NCBI GenBank assembly: GCA_963821505.1
Contig: CAWGEH010000013.1
Coordinates: forward strand, 124,001-188,000
Source: VAZQ01 sp963821505
Lineage (GTDB): Bacteria; Pseudomonadota; Alphaproteobacteria; Rhizobiales; Xanthobacteraceae
DNA length: 64,000 nucleotides
Direction of reading: 5' to 3'
The notes under the pieces: generated by a model
The model's database searches: none
What the model was told of the DNA's origin: nothing
Seen by the model: only the letters and a program-made list of their open reading frames with translations
Made by a program: the position numbers and the translations under genes
In this document: positions 27,914 through 35,335 of the stretch, piece after piece
Numbering within the stretch: position 1 is the first letter of the stretch
Layout: the number at the start of each line of letters is the position of its first letter

Positions 27914-28741
27914 TTGCATTACCGACGCGCGTGCCTTTCCATCTCGGCGGCGCTGCTGCTGACGCCCGCGCTGCTTGCAGCCGGTATTGCGCAGGCGCGG
28001 GACCTTGTGGTGTACGGCGAACCCACGCTGGAGAAGGCGCTGAAATCGGTCGGCAATCTCTGGCAAGCGCGCACCGGCACCCGCGTCAATGTCTTCGTGG
28101 CTCCGACGAACCTCTCCTATGCGCAGATCGATCGCGGCGCGCGTTGCGACGTGATCTTTGCGCTCGCTGGCACTGCGACCGACGATGCGGTGCGCGGCAA
28201 GATCATTCAAGATCCGATCACCCGGGTCCTGCGCAACAGCTTGGTTCTCGTCAGTACCGAGCCGGGTGCGAGGCGGCCGGCCGACGCCACGCTTGCCGAT
28301 CTTACGAGGCTAACCACGGGCAAGACGCTGGCGATCGCCAATCCCGACCGCGACCTGGCAGGTGCCCGCGCGGTCGACCTGCTGCGCCAACTCGGAATCG
28401 CCGTCGACGATAGCAACAAGAGAGTGGCCATCGCCGAGAGCTCCGCCGGAGTCGTAAATTTGCTCTCGACCGATCGTGCGCGTCTCGGGATCGTCTATGC
28501 CACCGATGCGTCCGGTTTCAGCCTCGTGGTGCCGCTGCCTATGCTCGATCAGCCGCCGATCGAGTATATCGTCGCCCGAGCGCGCGATCCGGCATTGGAT
28601 ACGCAGCCGTTCATGACGTTCCTGACATCCCCGGAGGCGAAGGCGGCGTTCAGATCGGCGGGCCTTGCGCCGGTCGATGATCGGGGCGTTTTCCGACGAG
28701 ATGGCGAACGGCTCGCCGCAGGAAACGAGTCAACTCGATAG
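27914..28741 (+). CDS. ModA-like periplasmic substrate-binding protein
   Basis: About 275 aa with a signal peptide (L-S-I-S-A-A-L-L-L-T-P-A-L-L-A-A-G-I-A-Q-A) and a mature region like molybdate-binding ModA: L-V-V-Y-G-E-P-T-L-E-K-A-L-K-S-V-G-N-L-W-Q-A-R-T-G-T, C-D-V-I-F-A-L-A-G-T-A, I-A-N-P-D, and a C-terminal P-F-M-T-F-L-T-S-P-E-A-K-A-A-F. TTG 27914, preceded by CGGAGGG, places the signal peptide properly; a GTG at 27806 would add 36 unlikely residues. No ABC permease or ATPase follows; instead a molybdoenzyme pair does, so a link to molybdenum supply is tempting. The ligand is not proven. Confidence 0.8.
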   Translation: MHYRRACLSISAALLLTPALLAAGIAQARDLVVYGEPTLEKALKSVGNLWQARTGTRVNVFVAPTNLSYAQIDRGARCDVIFALAGTATDDAVRGKIIQDPITRVLRNSLVLVSTEPGARRPADATLADLTRLTTGKTLAIANPDRDLAGARAVDLLRQLGIAVDDSNKRVAIAESSAGVVNLLSTDRARLGIVYATDASGFSLVVPLPMLDQPPIEYIVARARDPALDTQPFMTFLTSPEAKAAFRSAGLAPVDDRGVFRRDGERLAAGNESTR

Positions 28742-28760
28742 TGCGCGCCGGGAGGCGGGA

Positions 28761-29447
28761 ATGACCGACATTACGGCCGGACATTTGCACAGCGTTTCCA
28801 AGCTCATCATTCATCCGCTGACCGTTCGCATCACGCATTGGCTCAATGCGCTCGCGATCGTCATCATGATCATGAGCGGGTGGCGCATCTACAATTCCGA
28901 TCCGATTTTTCCGTTTTCTTTTCCGGTCGGACTCACGCTGGGGGGCAGCTACGACGGCTCGGTGGACATTCACAACGAGGATGGCCTTGCCGGCGCGTTG
29001 CAGTGGCATTTCGCCGCCATGTGGCTGCTCACGATCAACGGCATCGTCTATGTCGCCTATGGGATTCTGTCGGGGCATTTCCGCCGGACTTTATTTCCGG
29101 TCGGGCCGAGCGCAGTCCTGCGCGATGCCATCGCCGCGCTGCAGTTTCGGCTGGCGCATCGGATCGGCGTCTACAATGCCGTGCAGAAGACGCTTTATCT
29201 GGGCGTGCTGGCCGTAGGCGTAATCATGGTCCTGTCCGGCCTTGCGATCTGGAAGCCCGGCCAGTTTCAGGAATTGACCTGGTTGTTCGGCGGCTTCGAC
29301 GTGGCGCGCGTGGTTCATTTCCTCGGAATGACCGCGATCGTGCTGTTTCTGATCGTGCATATTGCGCTCGTCATCATCGTTCCCAAGACGCTACCGACCA
29401 TGATCACCGGTCGCGCGCCTGCCAACGAAGCCCAATGCGAGGACTGA
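28761..29447 (+). CDS. Cytochrome b561-type membrane subunit
   Basis: A 228-aa integral membrane b-type cytochrome with four to five helices. Candidate heme ligands are the histidine in R-I-T-H-W-L-N-A-L-A-I (helix 1), those in Q-W-H-F-A-A-M-W, and R-V-V-H-F-L-G-M-T and V-H-I-A-L-V-I near the end. It resembles the cytochrome partners of periplasmic molybdopterin oxidoreductases. ATG 28761 follows GGAGG. It starts 19 bases after the ModA-like gene and ends 3 bases before the molybdoenzyme, so it is very likely that enzyme's quinone-linked electron partner. Confidence 0.92.
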   Translation: MTDITAGHLHSVSKLIIHPLTVRITHWLNALAIVIMIMSGWRIYNSDPIFPFSFPVGLTLGGSYDGSVDIHNEDGLAGALQWHFAAMWLLTINGIVYVAYGILSGHFRRTLFPVGPSAVLRDAIAALQFRLAHRIGVYNAVQKTLYLGVLAVGVIMVLSGLAIWKPGQFQELTWLFGGFDVARVVHFLGMTAIVLFLIVHIALVIIVPKTLPTMITGRAPANEAQCED

Positions 29448-29450
29448 GCC

Positions 29451-30242
29451 ATGGCTGATCCCCGCAAATCCGAGGTGCGAGCTACCAAAAATACCACCGG
29501 CAACTCCAGTCGTCTTCTCCAGGCCAGTGCCCAGGCCCGGCAGATCGAGCGCCGGTTTTTTCTCAAACAAGGTCTCAGCCTCGGCGCGCTCACATTGCTG
29601 ACCGGCTGCGACGTCACCGATACCAGCAGCGTGCAGAGCGTGCTCGATGGAATTTCACGATGGAACGACGGTGCTCAGGCCGCGCTCTTCAATCCCCACC
29701 GGATGATGCCGACTTACCCGGAAAACCAGGCCGTCAAGGACTTCCGGTACAACGCCTACTTCGGCCAGAGCCAGATTCCCAAGATCGATCGCGCGACCTA
29801 CAAGCTCAATCTCTCCGGCCTGGTCGACAGCCGCAAGCCATGGACTCTGGAACAGCTCTATGCGCTGCCGCAGGAATCGCAGGTGACACGGCATGTTTGC
29901 GTCGAAGGCTGGAGCATGATCGGCAAATGGACAGGTGTGCCGTTCCGGACGTTCTTGCAGCGCATCGGCGCGGATACCACCGCCAAATATGTCGGCTTCG
30001 AATGCGCCGATGGATATTACTCCAGCATCGATATGGCATCGGCGCTGCACCCGCAGACTCTGCTCACGTTCAAGATTTCAGACGAAATCCTGGCACCGCG
30101 TTATGGTTATCCTCTCAAGCTCCGCATTGCGACCAAACTCGGCTTCAAAAATCCGAAATGGATCACGGCGATGTACGTGACCAACCGCTTTCCCGGCGGA
30201 TTTTGGGAGGACCGCGGATACAATTGGTTCGGCGGGGTGTAA
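29451..30242 (+). CDS. Periplasmic molybdopterin-dependent oxidoreductase (sulfite oxidase/MsrP fold)
   Basis: A 263-aa protein with a Tat signal: E-R-R-F-F-L-K-Q-G-L-S-L-G-A near residue 34 fits the R-R-x-F-L-K consensus, then a hydrophobic stretch ending L-L-T-G-C, possibly a lipobox. The core has W-T-L-E-Q-L-Y-A-L-P, the molybdenum-ligand cysteine in R-H-V-C-V-E-G-W-S-M-I-G-K-W-T-G-V-P, Y-S-S-I-D-M-A-S-A and Y-G-Y-P-L-K-L-R-I. The substrate could be a sulfoxide, sulfite or another oxo compound. It is the last gene of the cluster and is paired with the b561 cytochrome. Confidence 0.92.
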   Translation: MADPRKSEVRATKNTTGNSSRLLQASAQARQIERRFFLKQGLSLGALTLLTGCDVTDTSSVQSVLDGISRWNDGAQAALFNPHRMMPTYPENQAVKDFRYNAYFGQSQIPKIDRATYKLNLSGLVDSRKPWTLEQLYALPQESQVTRHVCVEGWSMIGKWTGVPFRTFLQRIGADTTAKYVGFECADGYYSSIDMASALHPQTLLTFKISDEILAPRYGYPLKLRIATKLGFKNPKWITAMYVTNRFPGGFWEDRGYNWFGGV

Positions 30243-30266
30243 GTCATCCCGGCATTCGTCTACTTT

Positions 30267-31316
30267 TCATCGATTCGATGCTTGCACCGCACCTTTGCGC
30301 TGGGCAGCGGCGGCACGAGCCAGATATTCCATGTCCGTTTGCGGCTGCGAACCGACGAAAGTGAGCGCAAGTTCGGTAGCCCCGGCCTCGCGATAGCGTC
30401 GCGCCTGGGCGAGGCAATCTTCCGCAGTGCCGGCGATCGTGAAGGCCGCGACGAAGCGGTCATCGAGCGCGTCCGCCGGCGGAACGCCGGCACGCAAGCG
30501 CTCCGCCGCGGTGGCGAAGTCGGGTTCGGACAGGCCCACCGCCCGCAGCAAGGCGGATTTCGCCGGCGGTACCCGGTGAGCCAGCGACCAGAAGCCGGGC
30601 AGCATCTCGCCGATCGTCGCCTTGGCGAGACGACGGGCTTCCGTGCGGTCGGCCCGCACCGCGCATGGAACGTATTGGACGATGTGGGCAAGCGCGGGCC
30701 GCTGTGCCTCGCGTGCGGACCTGCAAGCCGCCTCGACCGCCGCCCTGGTGAAGTCCGGCGGGCACATGTTCGAGATCATCAGGCCATCCGCGATTTTTCC
30801 GCACAGCGCGAGCGCCTGCTCACCTCGCGCCGCCATGAGCAGCGGCATATCCGGTCGCAGCGCCCTGTACTCGAGCCTGACCTTGTGCGCGGAGAAGACC
30901 TGTCCGCCATAGTCCAGTTCGTCTCCCTTGAGCATGGCGCGCACGATCGTGATCGCATCGCGCACCGCTGCGAGCGGCCGATCCGTCCTCAAGCCCACGC
31001 GTTCGGTCGCCGCCGCAATGCCCGATCCGATCCCCAACCGCGCCCGGCCCTGCGCCAGCTCGTCGAGCGCGCCGATCTCCATCGCCATCAACGTGGGATG
31101 CCGGTTATGGGGATTGAAGACGCCAATGCCGATGCCCACCCGGCGCGTCGCCGCCGCGCACGCCGACGCCGCCGGCAGCACTCCGCGATTGAACGCGTTC
31201 TCGGCGAACCATATGGAATCGAATCCATTCGCATCCGCGACCTTGGCGAGATCGAGGGAGCGACGCGGATCGATGCCGCCGTGCAGCCGTATGCTGATTT
31301 TCGGCAGGTCGACCAC
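30267..31316 (-). CDS. LLM-class (luciferase-like) flavin-dependent oxidoreductase
   Basis: A 349-aa TIM-barrel protein of the bacterial luciferase-like class using FMN or F420. Motifs are A-D-A-N-G-F-D-S-I-W-F-A-E-N, G-I-G-I-G-V-F-N-P-H-N-R-H-P-T-L-M-A-M-E, L-D-E-L-A-Q-G-R-A-R-L-G-I-G-S-G, and a C-terminal I-A-G-T-A-E-D-C-L-A-Q-A-R-R-Y. GTG 31316, with GAGG upstream, gives a normal-length N-terminus; the longer open frame upstream is the antisense shadow of the SnoaL gene. It is the third gene of a minus-strand set with a SnoaL-like protein and an amidohydrolase. The substrate is unknown. Confidence 0.88.
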   Translation of the reverse strand: MVDLPKISIRLHGGIDPRRSLDLAKVADANGFDSIWFAENAFNRGVLPAASACAAATRRVGIGIGVFNPHNRHPTLMAMEIGALDELAQGRARLGIGSGIAAATERVGLRTDRPLAAVRDAITIVRAMLKGDELDYGGQVFSAHKVRLEYRALRPDMPLLMAARGEQALALCGKIADGLMISNMCPPDFTRAAVEAACRSAREAQRPALAHIVQYVPCAVRADRTEARRLAKATIGEMLPGFWSLAHRVPPAKSALLRAVGLSEPDFATAAERLRAGVPPADALDDRFVAAFTIAGTAEDCLAQARRYREAGATELALTFVGSQPQTDMEYLARAAAAQRKGAVQASNR

Positions 31317-31357
31317 GCTTGTTGCCTCGAATAGCAATCGCAAGACCGCGATTGCGT

Positions 31358-31825
31358 TTAGACCCCGCCGGGACGAGGGCCGGAACTTGCCTCGGAAAAA
31401 TGCGCATGCACGACCCGCCAGTCGCCGGCTTCCTTGCGGAATACCATAGTCGAGCGGGTGATGAACTCGTCGCCGCCGTAATGGATGTCCTTTGGCGGTG
31501 GCTCCTTGCCGGTCCAATTGCGCCGGGTGCGGCGGTGGCACCAGACGACAGCCATGTCGTCCGAAACGACGCCGCCGATATCGAAGGGTGTCCAATAGCT
31601 CGACTTCACATTCTGTCCGTAAAATTCCCAAAGCCGAAACCAGTGCTCACGTCCGTTGTAGGTATGTCCATTGAGATTGAAGAACAGCGCCTCCGGCGCT
31701 TTGCTCCAGATCGGATCGAGCATTTGTCGATCGAAACGAGCGTTGGCGTCGATGTAGTCGGCGTGCAGTTTCAGAATGCGCTCCCGGTCGTTCTTCGAAC
31801 CGCCGACGAGATTGGGTTCAGGCAT
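31358..31825 (-). CDS. SnoaL/NTF2-like (DUF4440-type) protein
   Basis: A 155-aa NTF2-fold protein: an N-terminal helix (R-I-L-K-L-H-A-D-Y-I-D-A-N), P-I-W-S-K-A-P-E-A-L-F-F-N-L-N-G-H-T-Y-N-G, H-W-F-R-L-W-E-F-Y, and C-terminal strands M-A-V-V-W-C-H-R-R-T, T-R-S-T-M-V-F-R-K-E-A-G-D-W-R-V-V-H-A-H-F-S. The last strand, W-R-V-V-H-A-H-F-S, is typical of ketosteroid-isomerase-like or limonene-epoxide-hydrolase-like folds. The start has GGGGAGAAAG upstream. It sits 10 bases after the amidohydrolase gene in one operon. Whether it is an enzyme or a ligand-binding protein is not clear. Confidence 0.85.
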   Translation of the reverse strand: MPEPNLVGGSKNDRERILKLHADYIDANARFDRQMLDPIWSKAPEALFFNLNGHTYNGREHWFRLWEFYGQNVKSSYWTPFDIGGVVSDDMAVVWCHRRTRRNWTGKEPPPKDIHYGGDEFITRSTMVFRKEAGDWRVVHAHFSEASSGPRPGGV

Positions 31826-31835
31826 CTTTCTCCCC

Positions 31836-32972
31836 TCAGTTACAGGCACGCCAGGCGCCGCTTTGGACGATCCCGCGGCACGCCAGCCGATGCCTCCCGC
31901 GTAACACCTCACCGAGCGAATCCTTGAAATCGAATGCGCCCTCCTCGAGCGTGAAGACGGTGGCATCGCCGACCGATCCGATCTTGAGGCTGCCGAGATC
32001 GGGACGGCGCAGCGCGGCGGCCGGCGCGCTGGTCGCGGTCCGCACCAAGGTCGCGAGAGGAAGACCGAGGTAATAGAACTTCGACAATGTGGCCATGAGA
32101 TCGAATACCGGACCCTCGACGTTGAGCACATGAACGTCGCTGGAAATGACGTCCGGCACGAATCCCTTCGCGAGCATTCCCTTGGCCACCGCGAAGCCGA
32201 ACGATGCGGCCCCGTGGCCGAGATCGAAAACGACGCCGCGGTCGCGGGCAAGCCTCACCTCCTCCCAGACCTCCCCGTCCGAGCGCAGCGGCGTATTGGG
32301 AAACGGCTTGAAGCAATGGGTCAGCACGTCGCCCGGCCGCAAACGCGACAGCACCTCCTTGCGGGTGGGCGGCGGGTGATCGAGATGCGCCATCACCGGC
32401 AGACCAGTCTCCTCCGCCACCTCGACCGCCATGTCGAGCGGCCCTATGCCGTTTGCCCCGCTCGCGACCCGACCGACCCGGACTTTCACGCCTACGATCA
32501 GGTCGCGATGCCCGTTGATGACGCGCACGCACTCTCGAGGATCGAGCAGCCTGATGTCCACGCATTCTCCGACCATGACCGCCTGGCTGAACGCGAAGAT
32601 GCCGGGGAAGGAAATATTCAGATAGGCCAGAATGCGGACCGGCGACGGCTCTATCACGTGGCGGCGGAAGCCGAGGAAGTTGCCCGGCCCGGAGCTTCCG
32701 GCATCGACGAGAGTGGTGGTACCGCCGCGCCGGGCGACCGGACCGGCTTCAACGCCGATCGAGGTGCCGCCCCAATAGACGTGGGTGTGCAGGTCGATGA
32801 ACCCGGGGGCGACGAAGAGACCGGCAACGTCGCGAACGTCGCCCGCGGCTGCGTCGTCGATCCGTTCACGGATCGCGGCGACCTTCCCGCCGGAAAAGGC
32901 GATGTCGCGTTTGGCATCGATGCCTTGCGAAGGATCGACGAGGTGCCCGCCGCGCAGAACAAGGTCAAACAT
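31836..32972 (-). CDS. Amidohydrolase/deacetylase-family protein (dihydroorotase-like)
   Basis: A 378-aa metal-dependent hydrolase of the amidohydrolase superfamily. It has the small beta domain (L-V-L-R-G-G-H-L-V-D-P), the metal motif F-I-D-L-H-T-H-V-Y-W-G, a candidate carbamylated lysine in V-G-V-K-V-R-V-G, histidines in P-V-M-A-H-L-D-H-P-P and V-L-T-H-C-F, and the aspartate in I-S-S-D-V-H. The C-terminal G-S-V-G-D-A-T-V-F-T-L-E-E-G-A-F is typical. It resembles EF_0837/AHA_3915-type deacetylases. First gene of the three-gene minus-strand set; probably opens a cyclic amide or removes an acyl group before the SnoaL and flavin enzymes act. Confidence 0.88.
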   Translation of the reverse strand: MFDLVLRGGHLVDPSQGIDAKRDIAFSGGKVAAIRERIDDAAAGDVRDVAGLFVAPGFIDLHTHVYWGGTSIGVEAGPVARRGGTTTLVDAGSSGPGNFLGFRRHVIEPSPVRILAYLNISFPGIFAFSQAVMVGECVDIRLLDPRECVRVINGHRDLIVGVKVRVGRVASGANGIGPLDMAVEVAEETGLPVMAHLDHPPPTRKEVLSRLRPGDVLTHCFKPFPNTPLRSDGEVWEEVRLARDRGVVFDLGHGAASFGFAVAKGMLAKGFVPDVISSDVHVLNVEGPVFDLMATLSKFYYLGLPLATLVRTATSAPAAALRRPDLGSLKIGSVGDATVFTLEEGAFDFKDSLGEVLRGRHRLACRGIVQSGAWRACN

Positions 32973-33088
32973 CGATAGCCGTGCTCGAATTGCTCCGGCT
33001 TGGAAGGTAAGCCGGATCGTTTTGTTGCGACTCGGCGTCGGCGAAGGTGGTCAGGGCCGGGCGATCCCCGGCCCTAGACTTGCGCGTA

Positions 33089-33424
33089 TCACCCGCAGAT
33101 CCAAACGTAACCGACAGGAGATAGGGTCCAGCATGAGCCCACGCCGTAGGCATACCATCGGCCGTTCCAGTAGTGCCGCCCGGTCCCGTACCAGACGCCG
33201 CCATTGTATCGATGGCCGACGACGCCCCTGTTGACGCTCACGTTCCGGTTCACGTTCCTGTTGACGTTGACGTTTCGGTTCACATTCTTGTTGACGTTGA
33301 CGCTTCGGCTGACGTGGGCCGACCTGGCGCCGCCGCCGCGTTCTCCGCCGCCCCGAGCGAATGCCGCATCGGAAATGACGAGGGCGACCGCGATTGCGGG
33401 CACTACCGAAAGTTTACTCAGCAT
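33089..33424 (-). CDS. Exported protein with Asn-Val repeat region
   Basis: A 111-aa protein with a signal peptide (residues 1-23, ending D-A-A-F-A-R). A Gly/Arg-rich patch is followed by a run of short repeats built from N-V-N, N-R-N-V and N-K-N-V (about residues 42-68), then an aromatic C-terminal part (G-G-V-W-Y-G-T-G-R-H-Y-W-N-G-R-W-Y) with one cysteine pair (S-C-W, I-C-G). Similar Asn/Val/Arg-repeat secreted proteins occur in Bradyrhizobium-type genomes; the role is unknown, perhaps cell-surface. The repeat also gives a low-complexity DNA stretch at about 33225-33320. Confidence 0.75.
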   Translation of the reverse strand: MLSKLSVVPAIAVALVISDAAFARGGGERGGGARSAHVSRSVNVNKNVNRNVNVNRNVNRNVSVNRGVVGHRYNGGVWYGTGRHYWNGRWYAYGVGSCWTLSPVGYVWICG

Positions 33425-33658
33425 TGCATTAACTCCCGGATGCTTCCGATGCCCCAGTTAGCCGTTTCATACTGAACCCGAAATGAACGTTCTGGTCAAA
33501 CGGCAAAGGGGTACCAGTCCCGCCCAAAACCGCAACACTCGATTTGATGATCGCGGGGCACATAAGAGAGTCGGCCGAATCAGAATCTCGAATGGACTCC
33601 CATTGGAATAGAATGACGCGGACGGATATAGTGACGCCGGGCACAGGGAAGGCTCAGA

Positions 33659-33769
33659 ATGAAACGGAGACTAACCATCGGCAAGGCCCGGGAATGGCTG
33701 TTCTTCATCGTCTTTCTGTGTGTCGCCATCCTCGCTCTGATTGGTTTCTTCACTTGGTTGATTGCGTGA
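33659..33769 (+). CDS. Small single-span membrane protein (36 aa)
   Basis: MKRRLTIGKAREW is followed by one hydrophobic helix (LFFIVFLCVAILALIGFF) and a short end, T-W-L-I-A. Positive residues before the helix predict an inside N-terminus. The ATG is preceded by GGGAAGG at good spacing. It is too short for standard gene calls, but start signal and composition agree. The role is unknown. Confidence 0.55.
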   Translation: MKRRLTIGKAREWLFFIVFLCVAILALIGFFTWLIA

Positions 33770-33870
33770 TGCGGGCCTGATGCGCCGCAGCGCGGCACCT
33801 CGCAGCTTTGGCCGCGTTAGGCGCAGGACAAAACGCCAACTCGTTCCTGAAGATGTGCGGCGAGTTCCGC

Positions 33871-34566
33871 CTACACGCTGAGATAGTTGCGCAGCACGTT
33901 GTCGTTGACCTCGAGTTCTGCCGAGCTGCCGGTGAAGCAGATTTCGCCCTTGTTCATGACGTGATGGCGATCGCCGACCGCCAAAGCGGTGCGCAGGTTC
34001 TGCTCGACCATCAGAATGGCGAGGCCCTCGCGCTTGAGATTTTTGAGCACCGCGACGATCTCCTGCACGATCATCGGCGCCAGCCCTTCGGACGGCTCAT
34101 CGAGCAAGAGCAGCGAAGGATTGAGCATGAGTGCGCGCGCAATCGAGAGCATCTGCTGCTCGCCGCCGGAAAGCTGGAAGCCGAGATTGCGCGCGCGCGC
34201 GCGCAAACCAGGGAACAGCTCGAAAATCCGCGCCACCGTCCATCCGCCTTTTCCGCCCGCGCGCGCGAACACCGTGAGGTTCTCGCGCACGGTGAGACTT
34301 GGGAAAATACCGCGTTCTTGCGGCACAAAGCCGAAGCCGAGCCGCGCCACCGCATAGGGCGGGAGCGCCGCGATGTCACGGTCGCGGTAGAGAATGCGGC
34401 CCGGACGTGGCTTGAGGTAACCCATGATGGTGAGGATGGTGGTGGTCTTGCCCGCGCCGTTGCGGCCGAGCAGGCAGACCACCTCGCCTTCCTTCACCGC
34501 GAACGAGACGCCATGCAGGATATGGCTGTCGCCGTAATAGGCGTTGACGTTCTCCAGCTCGAGCAT
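33871..34566 (-). CDS. livF: LivF-type ABC transporter ATPase
   Basis: A 231-aa ATPase of the branched-chain amino acid (HAAT) ABC family. It has Walker A G-R-N-G-A-G-K-T-T, the LivF-typical F-V-P-Q-E-R-G-I-F-P-S-L-T-V, signature L-S-G-G-E-Q-Q, Walker B L-L-L-L-D-E-P-S-E-G-L-A-P and the switch histidine replaced by V-E-Q-N, as is normal for LivF. It is the last gene of the livK-livHM-livG-livF set on the minus strand, 25 bases after livG. The substrate is more likely an aromatic or other acid than leucine, given the neighbouring catabolic genes, but this is inferred. Confidence 0.94.
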   Translation of the reverse strand: MLELENVNAYYGDSHILHGVSFAVKEGEVVCLLGRNGAGKTTTILTIMGYLKPRPGRILYRDRDIAALPPYAVARLGFGFVPQERGIFPSLTVRENLTVFARAGGKGGWTVARIFELFPGLRARARNLGFQLSGGEQQMLSIARALMLNPSLLLLDEPSEGLAPMIVQEIVAVLKNLKREGLAILMVEQNLRTALAVGDRHHVMNKGEICFTGSSAELEVNDNVLRNYLSV

Positions 34567-34591
34567 TGGATCATGTTCCGAGAAGGGGATT

Positions 34592-35335
34592 CTAATGGAC
34601 CATCCCGAGATAGACTTCGCGTACGCGATCGTTCGCCTGGATCTGGGCCGGGGTGCCGGTCGCGAGCACCTCGCCGTAATACAGAACGGTGATGCGATCG
34701 GCGACCGAGAATACCACCGTCATGTCGTGCTCGATCATCAGGATCGAGAGCGAACGCGGCAGGCCCGCGATCAGGCCGATCATGCGGCCGGTCTCGGCCG
34801 GCGACATGCCGGAGGTCGGCTCGTCCAGCAGCAGGAGGTCGGGTTCAGCGGCGAGCGCGATCCCGATCTCGAGCTGCCGCTGCTCGCCGTAGGACAGATT
34901 GCGGGCAATCCGGGGGCCGCTCTCGCCGAGATGGACGCGGTGCATCAGCTCCTCGGCGCACGCCAAGAGACCAGTGAGGCGCCGCACCGGCGTGAAGAAA
35001 TCAAGCGGATTGCCGCGCCGCGCCTGCACCGCAAGCCGCAGGTTCTCGATCACGCTGAGATTCTGGAATAGGTTGTTGCGCTGGAAGGTGCGCGCGACGC
35101 CCAGGCGACTCACTCGGCTCGGCGACCAGCCGGTGATATCGGTGTCCTTGACGAAAATCCGGCCGGCGCTGGGCTCGAGCTGGCCGCCGATCTGGTTGAT
35201 CAGGCTGGTCTTGCCGGCGCCGTTCGGACCGATGATGACGTGGCGCTCGCCTGCCTCGACGCTGAGGTTGACGTCATTGGTGACGATGAGGTTGCCGAAA
35301 GAACGGCAGAGATGATCGGTGCGCAGCACGCTCAA
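34592..35335 (-). CDS. livG: LivG-type ABC transporter ATPase
   Basis: A 247-aa ATPase with Walker A G-P-N-G-A-G-K-T-S, A-R-T-F-Q-R-N-N-L-F, signature L-S-Y-G-E-Q-R-Q-L-E (Y for G, common in LivG), Walker B L-L-L-L-D-E-P-T-S-G-M and switch I-E-H-D-M. The TTG at 35335 overlaps the stop of the permease gene (TTGA) and gives the family N-terminus S-V-L-R-T-D-H-L-C-R-S-F-G; a GTG at 35353 would add six residues. It forms the ATPase pair with LivF on the fused permease. Confidence 0.93.
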   Translation of the reverse strand: MSVLRTDHLCRSFGNLIVTNDVNLSVEAGERHVIIGPNGAGKTSLINQIGGQLEPSAGRIFVKDTDITGWSPSRVSRLGVARTFQRNNLFQNLSVIENLRLAVQARRGNPLDFFTPVRRLTGLLACAEELMHRVHLGESGPRIARNLSYGEQRQLEIGIALAAEPDLLLLDEPTSGMSPAETGRMIGLIAGLPRSLSILMIEHDMTVVFSVADRITVLYYGEVLATGTPAQIQANDRVREVYLGMVH

